Shown: one piece after another, positions 47,577-58,192 of the stretch
How the letters are laid out: the number at the start of each line of letters is the position of its first letter
How positions within the stretch are numbered: the stretch's first letter is position 1
Origin: Rehaibacterium terrae
Lineage (GTDB): Bacteria; Pseudomonadota; Gammaproteobacteria; Xanthomonadales; Xanthomonadaceae
Direction of reading: 5' to 3'
Length of the DNA stretch: 64,000 nucleotides
Assembly (NCBI RefSeq): GCF_014202935.1
Contig: NZ_JACHHX010000011.1
Coordinates: 40,388 to 104,387, forward strand
Program-made: the position numbers and the translations under genes
Notes under the pieces: generated by a model
The model's database searches: none
Seen by the model: only the letters and a program-made list of their open reading frames with translations
Told to the model about the DNA's origin: nothing

Positions 47577-48599
47577 ATGCAGATCAAGCGTTTCACCCTC
47601 CGGATGGACAGCCCCGCCTTCCTCGGCGATGCGGAACAGAATGGCCGCTGGCGCACCCCACCCTACAAGGCACAGCTGCGGCAGTGGTTCCGGGTGGCGT
47701 GGGCTGCCCAGAATGATTTCCCGGAGGACTTCCGGCGCCTGCGCGAAGTCGAGGGCCAGCTGTTCGGCAATGCCTGGCTGGATGAGTCCTGCAAGAGCCG
47801 GGTTCGCTTGCGCCTCGCGCCCTGGAGCGAGGGCAGGCTCAAGAAAAAAGACTGGACCAGCCTTCCCAGGGTGGCGACCGCCGATGGCAGGAACCGGGTC
47901 TCGGCCAGCACCTACCTCGGCTACGGGCCGGTGAGCAACAGCCGCCAGGGCGAGACGCTGAAAGCCAATGCGGCGATCCAGGAGGGTGAGACAGCCCTGT
48001 TTTCTCTGGCATGGCCTGAGGACGCCCCGGGCGCCGACCTGCTGGAACAGACTCTCTGGCTGATGCACCGTTTCGGCACCGTGGGCGGGCGCAGCCGGAA
48101 TGGTTGGGGTTCCTATGCTCTGGCTCCCGGGGAAGGCACGGCCGCACTGACCGGAAAGGTTCCATTGCGCAACTGGCAGGACTGCCTGGACCGCGACTGG
48201 CCGCATGCCATCGGCCAGGATGCCGCCGGCCCGCTGATCTGGGCAACGAGGCCAGTCAAGAACTGGCGCGAGGCGATGCAGGATCTGGCAAGTCTCAAGA
48301 TCAGCCTCCGCTCGCAGCTGCGTGTCAGAGGCGATGGCCAGCAACCGCAGGAACGCCACTGGCTGGCTTACCCAGTCACCAAGCATGCCGTGGGCAGCTG
48401 GCCCAAGGAAGCCCGGCTTCCCAACCAGCTGCGCTTCAAGTTGCAGCGTCTCGATGACGGCCGCGTCCGGGGACTCGTCGTCCATCTGCCGCACCTCCCG
48501 CCACCTGCCTTCGCCCCGAAGCGCCTCGTCATCGAACAGGTGTGGGCGCGTGTCCACGCTCATCTCGATCACCAGAACCTTTCGCGCATCAAGGCATGA
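47577..48599 (+). CDS. cmr1: type III-B RAMP protein Cmr1
   Basis: The 340-residue RAMP protein starts MQIKRFTLRMDSPAFLGDAEQ with the first ferredoxin-like strand, has RTPPYKAQLRQWFRVAWAAQ (RAMP R-helix) and the glycine-rich loop FGTVGGRSRNGWGSYAL. It caps the far end of the Cmr complex and helps recognise target RNA. Upstream ATGs at 47553 and 47565 are possible; 47577 is chosen because GGAG lies 8 bases before it and because the domain begins there. It overlaps cmr2 by ATGA. Confidence 0.87.
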   Translation: MQIKRFTLRMDSPAFLGDAEQNGRWRTPPYKAQLRQWFRVAWAAQNDFPEDFRRLREVEGQLFGNAWLDESCKSRVRLRLAPWSEGRLKKKDWTSLPRVATADGRNRVSASTYLGYGPVSNSRQGETLKANAAIQEGETALFSLAWPEDAPGADLLEQTLWLMHRFGTVGGRSRNGWGSYALAPGEGTAALTGKVPLRNWQDCLDRDWPHAIGQDAAGPLIWATRPVKNWREAMQDLASLKISLRSQLRVRGDGQQPQERHWLAYPVTKHAVGSWPKEARLPNQLRFKLQRLDDGRVRGLVVHLPHLPPPAFAPKRLVIEQVWARVHAHLDHQNLSRIKA

Positions 48600-51500
48600 C
48601 CATGACTGACATCATGCTCTGGCAGACCAAACTCGCGGCCCGCCTGCACGACCCGGCGGAGAAGGCGCTGGTACTGATGCGCGACCCAGCTGGCCATGAA
48701 AATGGCACCTCCCGCGCACTGACGCGCCTGCTCGGCTACCACACGCTGCCCGATGCCATCGATCCGGACAATGACGAAGCGCTGATCCGGTTGCTGGCAC
48801 AACGCACTGGCTTCGGCAGCCAGATTCCCCGGTCCATGTACCGGCATGTCCAGCGTGCCGACTGGTGGGCGGCCGCAGCTGACCGGCCACAGTGGCCGAT
48901 GCGGGAGATCACCGTCACCACGAAGGCCGGCGAGCAGAAGACCATCGCTGTCGATCCGCATCATCAGGTCCGCTGGACCGAGCGCCCACAACTGGTGCAT
49001 CCACTCACGGGTGAATCGCTCGACCTCGGAAAACTGGCCGAGGTGAGCATCGAGACGGCCAAGCAGACCGCCTTCGAGCATTTCAGCAATCTGCTCGTCG
49101 CGCTTGGCGCCGGGGATGGAACCAGCACCGACTGGCGCAAACTGGCCCTGGCCTTCTGGCGCTTCGGGCCGGAGCTGTGTGGTGATACCGACCTCGGCAA
49201 GTTCGGCCCGCTCTGGTCGTTGCTGCCTGCCGACACCCGGGTGCCCGATCATTCGATCTGGGATCACCTGGATCTCACATCCGCTTTCGCCGGCGCCTTT
49301 GCTGGCGACCCCGAGGGCGAGCCGGCCCTGCTCACCCTGAGCATCGGGCCGGTGCAGGGCTTCATTGCCCAGGCGCGCAAGCTGGACGATCTCTGGGCCG
49401 GCTCGCACCTGCTTTCGCGACTGGCTTGGGAAACCATGCGCCCACTGGCCGAGGCGCTCGGCCCTGATGCCATCCTGTTCCCACGCCTGCGCGGCCTGGC
49501 CCAGGTGGACCTCTGGCTGCGCGATGCCATGGGACTGCCCGATGCGCTGTTCGCCAATTGCGAGTGGAAGAAGGGGGCCAGTGATGCCAATCCGCTGTTC
49601 GCCGCTGCCTTGCCCAATCGCTTCGTGGCCGTGGTGCCGGCCAGCCGGGCGGCTGAATTGGCCGACGCCTGCACCAAGGCCGCGCGGGACTGGATTCAGG
49701 CTCAAGGCAAGGCCACCGTGGATGCCCTGCTCGAGGCCATCGGCAAGCCGCTGCAGGAGGACTGCCCGGCCTATGCCCAGATGCGCGAGCAGCTCGAAGG
49801 CTTCCCGGAGGTGCACTGGGCCAGCGTGCCCTTCGCACTGATCCGCTGCCGCGATGCCGAGAAGCAGCGCGACCTCGATCTGTCGGCCCTGCGTGAGGCC
49901 ATGGCCCCCTTCTTTGGCAACCAGACGGAAGAAGACGCCGGTTTCCTTGCCTCCCCGGCATGGAAGGTGCTCTCCGAGGCAATCGAGTGGGATGAGGACG
50001 GCAAGCCGGTCCGTTTCTTCGCCCCCAACCCCGGGGTGCTGTACCCCGCCATCTTCGAGTTGGCCGAACGCGCGCTGGCAGCGGCCAAGGCCACCCGCCC
50101 ATTCACGCTCTTGCAGCAGACGGGCTGGCGAGACTCGCTGAGCGGCGAGGTGGAATGGCTGACCCTCGACCGTCAGCACCTTGATCTGCCACCGGGCAAA
50201 CGCAAGCAGGCGGGCACGCTCTGGTCCCAGGTGAACGAAAAGCGCCGCGCATGGGCGAAAGAGGGCGAACATCTGGGAGGCCTTGCCGCCCTGAAGCGGC
50301 TATGGCCCTCCCTGTTCGCCGGGGAAGTGGCCAGGGCGCTCGGACGTGACGATATCGGCCGGTTCACCGTCAGCACCCACACCATGGCCTTGGCCGCGCA
50401 GCTCGATGCCTGGCTGGAGAAGGGCGGGCTGACCGACGCCCTCCCGAAAGCCGAAGAACTGAAAGCGGAAGCCGTGGCCCTGCCCCGCCGGCTGATCCGG
50501 CGGCATGCTGCGAATGCGAAAGCGCTCAAGGAGGCACGGCTTCTCCCGGCATTGCTCGACTTGGAGAATGAAGAAAAAGCCTCCGGTCTCCACGATGCCG
50601 TGCGGCGGACACTCGCCACGGCCGTCGCGGACGAGCAGCGCCAGCGTTTCCGCCTGGAGACCTACTACGCCCTGTTGATGCTCGACGGCGACCGCATGGG
50701 CGCCATCCTGGGCGGCGAAGGCGAGACGGCCATCCCCTACAGGCAGAGCTTCCACGAGCAGGTGCGCGTGGGCTTCGACCGCATCGCCCAGGCGCACCCC
50801 AAGATCCGCGCCTACGGCGAGCAGCGCCGTGCTGTCTCGCCGGGCCGGCATCTGGCGGTCTCTTCCGCGCTCAATGACTTTTCCCAACACGTGGCACGCC
50901 ATGTGGTCGAGGAAGAGCACCTGGGAAGGCTGATCTATGCGGGCGGTGACGACGTGCTGGCGGTCATGCCGGCGCGCGATCTCCTGCCCTGCGCCCAGCG
51001 GCTGCGCCACGCCTACAGCGGAACCCTGCCGGAGGACCAGGACACCGACTGGGGCGAACTGGGCAAGGACAGGGATGGCCTGCACTGCCGGAATGGCTTC
51101 GCCTGGCTCAAGGGCCGGCTGATGCGGATGATGGGCAGGCATGCCACCGCCTCGGCCGGACTGGTGGTGGCCCATCATCAGGCCCCACTGAATGCGGTGC
51201 TGCGTGAACTCCGGACGGCCGAAAAGCGCGCCAAGAATGAAGGTGGCCGGGACGCCTTCTGCCTGAGTGTGATCAAGCGCTCCGGGGGCAAGCTGGACGT
51301 TTCGCTCAAATGGAACCAGGCGTTCCTGCTCGAACGCTGCATTGCCTTCCTTGGCGATGAGGACACCTCGCGCCGTGCCGTTTACCACAGCCTGGGCTGG
51401 CTCTCCGATCTTCCCGACCCGGCTGAGGCCCCGGACATGGTGAGCGCGCTGCTGGCCTACCAGTTCCAGCGGCAGAGCAGTCACCCCGAGGCCCGTTCCC

Positions 51501-51661
51501 TTGCCAATGCGCTGGTGAAGGCCGCCATCGGGCACCCCGAGCCCCGCGAATGGATGGCCAACCTGCTGGGCGTTGCCGAATTTCTGGCCCGCGAGGTCCG
51601 GCTTCGTTCGCCGGAAAGAAATGAAGGGAGCGGCCCTGCCCAGGAGAGGATGCGCGCATGA
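48596..51661 (+). CDS. cmr2: Cas10/Cmr2, type III-B large subunit
   Basis: The 1021-residue subunit has an N-terminal HD-like motif (LHDPAEKAL, His 18-Asp 19), a first palm domain (TLSIGPVQGFIAQARKLDDLWAGSHLLS) and a second palm domain with GGDD at residues 783-786 (LIYAGGDDVLAVMPA). Intact GGDD predicts synthesis of cyclic oligoadenylates on target RNA binding; the HD site predicts DNase activity, although in Cmr2 this is often weak. Cys clusters for zinc are not obvious. It is translationally coupled to cmr1 and cmr3. Confidence 0.95.
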   Translation: MTMTDIMLWQTKLAARLHDPAEKALVLMRDPAGHENGTSRALTRLLGYHTLPDAIDPDNDEALIRLLAQRTGFGSQIPRSMYRHVQRADWWAAAADRPQWPMREITVTTKAGEQKTIAVDPHHQVRWTERPQLVHPLTGESLDLGKLAEVSIETAKQTAFEHFSNLLVALGAGDGTSTDWRKLALAFWRFGPELCGDTDLGKFGPLWSLLPADTRVPDHSIWDHLDLTSAFAGAFAGDPEGEPALLTLSIGPVQGFIAQARKLDDLWAGSHLLSRLAWETMRPLAEALGPDAILFPRLRGLAQVDLWLRDAMGLPDALFANCEWKKGASDANPLFAAALPNRFVAVVPASRAAELADACTKAARDWIQAQGKATVDALLEAIGKPLQEDCPAYAQMREQLEGFPEVHWASVPFALIRCRDAEKQRDLDLSALREAMAPFFGNQTEEDAGFLASPAWKVLSEAIEWDEDGKPVRFFAPNPGVLYPAIFELAERALAAAKATRPFTLLQQTGWRDSLSGEVEWLTLDRQHLDLPPGKRKQAGTLWSQVNEKRRAWAKEGEHLGGLAALKRLWPSLFAGEVARALGRDDIGRFTVSTHTMALAAQLDAWLEKGGLTDALPKAEELKAEAVALPRRLIRRHAANAKALKEARLLPALLDLENEEKASGLHDAVRRTLATAVADEQRQRFRLETYYALLMLDGDRMGAILGGEGETAIPYRQSFHEQVRVGFDRIAQAHPKIRAYGEQRRAVSPGRHLAVSSALNDFSQHVARHVVEEEHLGRLIYAGGDDVLAVMPARDLLPCAQRLRHAYSGTLPEDQDTDWGELGKDRDGLHCRNGFAWLKGRLMRMMGRHATASAGLVVAHHQAPLNAVLRELRTAEKRAKNEGGRDAFCLSVIKRSGGKLDVSLKWNQAFLLERCIAFLGDEDTSRRAVYHSLGWLSDLPDPAEAPDMVSALLAYQFQRQSSHPEARSLANALVKAAIGHPEPREWMANLLGVAEFLAREVRLRSPERNEGSGPAQERMRA

Positions 51662-52836
51662 GCCAGGCGGCTTACTTTCTCGAACCACTGGACGTACTGG
51701 TCCTGCGTGGAAACAAGCTGTTCGGTGATGCCGGCAGTGTTGGCGAAAGCCTCGTGCCGCCCTGGCCTTCCGTTGCTGCCGGTGCCTTGCGCAGCCATCT
51801 GCTGGCCTGCGACCGGGTGGATCTGCAGCGCTATGCCAGAGGCGACCAGCCACATCCGGCGCTTGGCACGCCGGCGCAACCCGGCCCCTTCACGCTCACC
51901 GCCTTCCACCTGGCCCGGCGCATGGCCAACGGCAGGGTCGAACCCCTGTTTGCGCCCCCGGCCGATCTGGTACTGAGCCCGGGTGAGGAAAGCTTGGGTG
52001 AGGCCCGGAATGACGGAGATCGCCGTTGCCCACCCAAGGCTTCCCGAATGCTTCCGCAAGCGCTTGGCCATGGAATCGCGGTTTCCTGCCCGCTTCCGAA
52101 GGCCCCGGTACTGGCGCAGGCCCAGCGGATCAAGCCCGAGGGCGGGTGGTGGCTGAGTGCTTCGGGCTGGCGCGCCTATCTCGCAGGTTCTCCCATTCCG
52201 GAGAGCGCCTGGGTGGAACAGGCCCGGCTCTGGAAGACGGAGCTTCGCGTGGGGGTCGGGCTGGATGCCAGCCGTGGCGCGGCGGAGGATCACCGCCTCT
52301 TCTCTTCGCAGGCGGTGGCCATGACGCCCGGCGTGGGCTTTCTGGCCGCCGTGACCGGAGCCACGTTGCCGGCGCCCGCCGTCGTCCGCTTCGGTGGCGA
52401 TGGCCACCCGGCCACACTGACCGCGGCCGATGCCGAGTGGCCGATCCCGGATTACGACCACATCGCACGAGCGGGGCGCTGCCGGATGGTCCTCACCACC
52501 CCTGGCCTGTTCCCGCAAGGCTGGCTGCCCACCGGAAGCGGCACGCCTGATGCCACTCGGGGCGCTGCTTTCGAGCTGCACGGCATTCGCGGCCGCATCG
52601 TGTGTTCGGCCGTGCCTCGCAGCGAGGTGGTTTCAGGCTGGAACCTGGCCACCCAGCAACCACGCCCTGCGCAACGGGTGGCTCCCGCCGGCAGCGTGTA
52701 CTGGCTGGAGCTGGAACCTGGCACCACCGCCGAAGCACTCGCCAAGCTTGCCGACCAAGGGTTGTGGTCGAGCCCCTGCGAAGATGACGAGCGTCGTGTC
52801 CAGGGCTTCAACCGTTTCTGTTTCGCCGTTTACTGA
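51658..52836 (+). CDS. cmr3: type III-B RAMP protein Cmr3 (Cas5 group)
   Basis: The 392-residue protein starts AYFLEPLDVLVLRGNKLFG, the usual Cmr3 opening (F-x-P-x-D-x-L-x-x-R), with PPWPSVAAGALRSHLLA and, late, the glycine-rich FAVY end. It holds the crRNA 5' tag next to Cas10. It overlaps cmr2 by 4 bp. Confidence 0.9.
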   Translation: MSQAAYFLEPLDVLVLRGNKLFGDAGSVGESLVPPWPSVAAGALRSHLLACDRVDLQRYARGDQPHPALGTPAQPGPFTLTAFHLARRMANGRVEPLFAPPADLVLSPGEESLGEARNDGDRRCPPKASRMLPQALGHGIAVSCPLPKAPVLAQAQRIKPEGGWWLSASGWRAYLAGSPIPESAWVEQARLWKTELRVGVGLDASRGAAEDHRLFSSQAVAMTPGVGFLAAVTGATLPAPAVVRFGGDGHPATLTAADAEWPIPDYDHIARAGRCRMVLTTPGLFPQGWLPTGSGTPDATRGAAFELHGIRGRIVCSAVPRSEVVSGWNLATQQPRPAQRVAPAGSVYWLELEPGTTAEALAKLADQGLWSSPCEDDERRVQGFNRFCFAVY

Positions 52837-52844
52837 CCGTCTGA

Positions 52845-54133
<1,289 letters not shown>

Positions 54134-54137
54134 AGCC

Positions 54138-55400
54138 ATGCCGATCGCCGCCGTCCCCCACTATCTCGGCCAGAACTTCGACACGGCGTCGCCGGGGCTG
54201 CGTTTCGGGCTCTACCTCAGGCTCTGGGGCGTTGACCGGCGTTCCGGGGAGTGCAACTGGAGCACCTCCGATACCGTTTACGAAGGCCGGGGCGAGGAAA
54301 AGGAAGAAAACAAGAGCACGGCCCTCAAACAGGCTGCCCGGCTTGGTAGTGACGACCGCCAGACGATGCGGGCGCTGCTCGAACGCCAACAACAGGCTCT
54401 TGCCGCAATGGCCACCGAAGATGCCCGCCTGGTGCTGGATACTCAGGCCGTTTCCCCTTTCACCACAGGGCTGGGCAATGAGCATCCGCTGGAAAACGGC
54501 TTTGCCTTCCTGAACCCCTACGGCCTGCCCTACCTGCCCGGTAGCGGTGTGAAAGGGGTGGTGCGCCGCGCTGCCGAGGAACTCGCCGATGGCGGCTGGG
54601 GCGGCACGGCCAGCTGGAGCCTGGAGTGCAGCCATCTCCTGACGGATGCCAGCGGCAAGGCGCTGCTCGATCCGGAGAGCAAGCAGCCGGTGCGGCTGTC
54701 ACTGATCGACCTGTTCTTCGGCCGTGAAGATGCTTCACCGGCGTTCCGCGGTCTGCTGCAGTTCTGGGACGTGATTCCGCAGGTTTCGGGGGATGCGCTC
54801 ATGGTCGAAATCATGACGCCGCATCAGGGGCACTACTACCAGCAGACACTGGCAACGAAGGCTGGAAACAGTTCCAGCCCCCACGAGAGCGGGCAGCCGA
54901 ACCCCATCCCCTTCCTCACGGTGCCCCCGGGCTCGCGTTTTGTCTTTCATGTCACTTGTGACATGGTCCGCCTCCGCCGCCTGGTTCCAGACCTTGCTGA
55001 AAACGGAGCCTGGAAACCGCTGCTGGAAGCAGCGATGCAGCACGCCTTCGAGTGGCTCGGCTTCGGTGCCAAGACGGCCGTGGGCTATGGTGCGATGGGA
55101 AGTGAAGCCATGCAGACCACGCACACGGCCAAGGCCGATGAGCGTTACGGCAATGTCGAGCGGAGTGAGGATGAGGAAGCCGACGCTCTGCTCCGGTTCG
55201 AGAAACCCACCGGCAAGGCCTACGCACGGGTGGGCAATTCCGAGGGAATGGTGCCCAAGCCGATCTGGGAATCGCTACGTGAGCGCTTGAGCAAGAAACA
55301 GATGGAGCGGGCCACGGATGGCAAACTCCCTGTCCGCATCCGCTTCTCGCGGACAGGCAGGGCCATCGAAATCAGCCACTGCGAGCTTCCACCCGGCTGA
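54138..55400 (+). CDS. cmr6: type III-B RAMP protein Cmr6 (Cas7 group)
   Basis: The 420-residue protein has TGLGNEHPLENGFAFLNPYGLPYLPGSGVKG, the RAMP core of Cmr6, then KGVVRRAAEEL, and late FGAKTAVGYGAMG glycine loop. It is longer than many Cmr6 proteins (about 300-340 aa) because of a charged N-terminal part (GEEKEENKSTALK) and a C-terminal extension of about 90 residues. It ends in TGATG overlapping cas6. Confidence 0.9.
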   Translation: MPIAAVPHYLGQNFDTASPGLRFGLYLRLWGVDRRSGECNWSTSDTVYEGRGEEKEENKSTALKQAARLGSDDRQTMRALLERQQQALAAMATEDARLVLDTQAVSPFTTGLGNEHPLENGFAFLNPYGLPYLPGSGVKGVVRRAAEELADGGWGGTASWSLECSHLLTDASGKALLDPESKQPVRLSLIDLFFGREDASPAFRGLLQFWDVIPQVSGDALMVEIMTPHQGHYYQQTLATKAGNSSSPHESGQPNPIPFLTVPPGSRFVFHVTCDMVRLRRLVPDLAENGAWKPLLEAAMQHAFEWLGFGAKTAVGYGAMGSEAMQTTHTAKADERYGNVERSEDEEADALLRFEKPTGKAYARVGNSEGMVPKPIWESLRERLSKKQMERATDGKLPVRIRFSRTGRAIEISHCELPPG

Positions 55401-56326
55401 TGCTGGAACTCTCTGTTTACCGTCTGCATCTGCGTGGCAGCGGAGCCGTTGCCACACCGCCCCCGCTGGCCATCTGGCGCAGCGCCTGGGGTGCAGCACT
55501 GCGCCAGATGGCCTGTGTGACGGGAGCAAAACAGTGCACCGGCTGCCCAGTGCCTGCCAGCTGTAACTACCGGCGGATTTTCGACCCCTTGCCACCACCG
55601 GCTCATGCGCTTGGCTCGCTGTCAGCAGTGCCTCCTCCCTATGTGCTCAATGAGGTCAGCGCGACTGCAAGCGGATGCTGTCTGGAGTTTGTGCTTATGG
55701 GCCCCGCCCAGGAACAGATCGGACTCGTGCTGGCGTCCTTGGCGAAGACTGGCCGCAACGGGGTTGGCAAAGCCCGGTTGATGTACGCCCCGGACCGGCT
55801 CATGCGCCTTGAGCAGGGGCGCTGGTGCCCGGACTCCTCGGTCCCGACGCAGGCGCCGAGTCTGTGTCTGGGCCCCCTGACCGTGGCTGCGCCACGGGAA
55901 CGAGGCGAGCTGGTCATCGAGTTGCAAAGCCCGCTCCGGCTTCAGGAAGGAGGCCAGATCCTGCGACCGGACCGATTCACGGCCAGCCGCTGGCTGATCG
56001 GGCTGGTACGCCGACTGGGACTGCTTTGCGACCTTTACGGCAAGCCACTGGGACTCGACTTCGCCCAGATGACGGCATGGTCACGTGAGGTGACCATGCC
56101 CGAGGCCGAGCTTCGCTGGATGCACGAGACTCGCTGGTCAAGCCGACAGGGACAGTGCCACCCGACCAGCGGCATTGTCGGCCGTTTCCGGATGTCTGGC
56201 CCGCTGGCTCCATTCGAGAAGCTGCTCCAGATCGGAGTACACCTGCATGTCGGGAAGCAGGCCGCCTTCGGCAATGGCCGCTACCGGGTCGCTGCCGTCA
56301 CGACCGCAGACTCTGCAAGCTTGTGA
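55400..56326 (+). CDS. cas6: Cas6-like pre-crRNA endoribonuclease
   Basis: The 308-residue protein matches the PF10040-type Cas6 of type III loci: two ferredoxin-like halves, a Cys set (Cys 39, 46, 49, 55; CTGCPVPASC) that may bind zinc, and a C-terminal GRFRMSGPLAPFEKLLQIGVHLHVGKQAAFGNGRYRV with the glycine-rich G-x-x-F-G-N-G loop. The His in the last domain (HLHVGK) could be catalytic. It should cut the array transcript within the repeat. It is the last gene in the tight cmr run. Confidence 0.85.
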   Translation: MLELSVYRLHLRGSGAVATPPPLAIWRSAWGAALRQMACVTGAKQCTGCPVPASCNYRRIFDPLPPPAHALGSLSAVPPPYVLNEVSATASGCCLEFVLMGPAQEQIGLVLASLAKTGRNGVGKARLMYAPDRLMRLEQGRWCPDSSVPTQAPSLCLGPLTVAAPRERGELVIELQSPLRLQEGGQILRPDRFTASRWLIGLVRRLGLLCDLYGKPLGLDFAQMTAWSREVTMPEAELRWMHETRWSSRQGQCHPTSGIVGRFRMSGPLAPFEKLLQIGVHLHVGKQAAFGNGRYRVAAVTTADSASL

Positions 56327-56392
56327 CCAGGCCAGTCATCCGATCGGCCACTAAATTATCGCCACCACACCCACGTACCCATCCGCATCGTC

Positions 56393-57598
56393 ATGGAGCC
56401 CCACGAGTTTCCACGCCGTGTACTGTTGTGCGTGAGCGGCAACAGCCCGCAGATCATCACCGAAACGCTTTATGCACTGGCAGTGGAAGCCAAGAGCCGC
56501 CCCCCTTTCATCCCGACTGAAATCCGGGTGCTGACCACCTCGCGTGGTGCCGAGCAGACTCGACTTTCTCTGCTGGCCCCCGACCGTGCGATGTTCCATC
56601 GCCTGTGTGCGGAATACGGCCTGACTGGAATCCACTTCGATGCCGACTGCATCGAAATCTTCCGCGATGCCAGCGGCCAGCAGCTGACCGACATCATCAC
56701 GCCGCAGGACAACCAGATTGCCGCTGACCACATCACCCGGCGAGTAGCCGAGTTGACGGAAGATCCCGATACCGCAATCCACGCTTCGATTGCTGGTGGG
56801 AGAAAGACGATGGGGTTCTATCTTGGCTATGCCCTGAGTCTGTTCGGTCGTGAACAGGACCGCGTCTCACACGTCCTGGTGTCGGAGGGCTTCACCGAAC
56901 ATCGTGACTTCTTCTACAAGCCACGCCAGCCCGTTACGCTGCGCAATTCACAAGGCTTGGAAATGTGCACGACCAACGCGGAGATCCATCTTGCCGAGAT
57001 CCCCATCGTTCGCCTCGGAAGCTGTGCGTTTGCAGCCATGAGCGAACGCCGCCTGAGCTTTTCCGAGGCCGTGGAACGGGCCGAACGAACCGCGCGCGGA
57101 ATCGAGCTGACCATCCGCATCGACCGATCGGCTGGCCACCAGGCGGGGCGAGCGGTCGCCACCCTGGGCGATGAAAACCTCACCCTCAAGCAGAGCGAGG
57201 TCTTGGTCTTGCACTGGCTCGCCATGCGCCGCCTGTCAGGTCAGCATAACGGCGACGGTGGATGGATCGAACGCAATGCCTTTGCATTTGCGCGCAACAG
57301 CGTCAAGAACCTCGGCTACCTGAACGAAATCTATGACCTGGCAGGCCACTATGGGCTTCACTCCGATGCCCGCATCAGCCTGGAGAACAGCTTCGAGGAC
57401 CCAGATGGCAGCAAACCCGCGCGGGAGCCGATCAAGTGGCTGGAACCACTGATCAGCCGCATCAACCAGGCCATCTCGAAAACCTATGGCGCCGTAGGAA
57501 AGGAGCGCTACGGCATCGTCTCTGAGGGCCCTCGTGGCGCGAAGCGTTATCGATTGGCGCTGGAGCCCGCGCGCCTGCGCCTGGAGAACCTGCCATGA
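56393..57598 (+). CDS. CARF-domain protein, NE0113 family (TIGR02584)
   Basis: The 401-residue protein starts RVLLCVSGNSPQIITETLYALAVEA and has SIAGGRKTMGFYLGYALSLFGREQDRVSHVLVSEG (GGRKTM at 135-140), the signature of the NE0113 CARF family linked to type III loci. No HEPN, PD-(D/E)XK or membrane part follows; the C-terminal half (LTLKQSEVLVLHWLAMRRL...) is helical and could be a winged-helix or dimer domain. It may be a ring nuclease or a cOA-sensing regulator. It overlaps csx16 by 4 bp, so the two act together. Confidence 0.82.
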   Translation: MEPHEFPRRVLLCVSGNSPQIITETLYALAVEAKSRPPFIPTEIRVLTTSRGAEQTRLSLLAPDRAMFHRLCAEYGLTGIHFDADCIEIFRDASGQQLTDIITPQDNQIAADHITRRVAELTEDPDTAIHASIAGGRKTMGFYLGYALSLFGREQDRVSHVLVSEGFTEHRDFFYKPRQPVTLRNSQGLEMCTTNAEIHLAEIPIVRLGSCAFAAMSERRLSFSEAVERAERTARGIELTIRIDRSAGHQAGRAVATLGDENLTLKQSEVLVLHWLAMRRLSGQHNGDGGWIERNAFAFARNSVKNLGYLNEIYDLAGHYGLHSDARISLENSFEDPDGSKPAREPIKWLEPLISRINQAISKTYGAVGKERYGIVSEGPRGAKRYRLALEPARLRLENLP

Positions 57599-57909
57599 AC
57601 CGCTGGCTGGTGAGCCGGCACCCGGGAGCCATCGCGTGGCTGAGGTCACGCGGGATCCAGGCAAACGAGGTCCGTCACCTGGACCACGAACAGGTCATGC
57701 CCGGTGACGAGGTTTTCGGCACCCTGCCCCTGCATGTTGCTGCGGCTGTCTGCTCGCGCGGAGCGCGAGTGTTCTGTCTCACGATGGACCTGCCGGCTGA
57801 ACTCCGCGGGCAGGAACTCGATCTGCAGACCATGGAACGGCTCAATGTCCGTCTGGAGGAGTTCCATATCGCCCGGCTTGGCGAGCCTGCATCGCCACCT
57901 CCGCGCTGA
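57595..57909 (+). CDS. csx16: CRISPR-associated protein Csx16
   Basis: The 104-residue protein reads MNRWLVSRHPGAIAWLRSRGI, VRHLDHEQVMPGDEVFGTLPLHVAAAVCSRGARVFCLTMDLP, the Csx16 (VVA1548/TIGR02620) pattern. The family occurs only with type III loci; members have been proposed to degrade cyclic oligoadenylate (ring nuclease-like). It is the last gene of the effector operon. Confidence 0.87.
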   Translation: MNRWLVSRHPGAIAWLRSRGIQANEVRHLDHEQVMPGDEVFGTLPLHVAAAVCSRGARVFCLTMDLPAELRGQELDLQTMERLNVRLEEFHIARLGEPASPPPR

Positions 57910-58192
57910 GAAGCACCTGAGCGCAGCCTCCGGCTGGCATGTCGAGAACATGCCCGACCAGCTCTTTCGGGAGCTGCTTCATCAGCAGCCACCGGCGGCG
58001 TACGCCGCAAACCACCTGCAGCTGCAGAACGCGAAGCTTGCACAGCCAGTGACCCCTCCGCGGGCGACCCTCGGCCGAAATGTCAGGAAAACACCCCTGG
58101 CTATTGTGTGCCAAGACTGCACATCGACCTTGCGGTAGTTCGATGGAGGCGACCAGGATCTGGCCAAGCACAGGATCTCTCTCAACCGCCTG
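57910..58192. other. right end of the island, no gene recognised
   Basis: Between the csx16 stop and the gspK stop (convergent) lie 283 bp. A plus-strand frame continues to 58138 and a minus-strand frame covers most of it, but neither resembles a family. No inverted repeat or target duplication matching the left junction (37309-37330) was found. Confidence 0.4.

Noticed and set aside
57910..58192. Possible small gene downstream of csx16
   Set aside because: Frames on both strands are open but show no family motif, ribosome binding site or conserved start.
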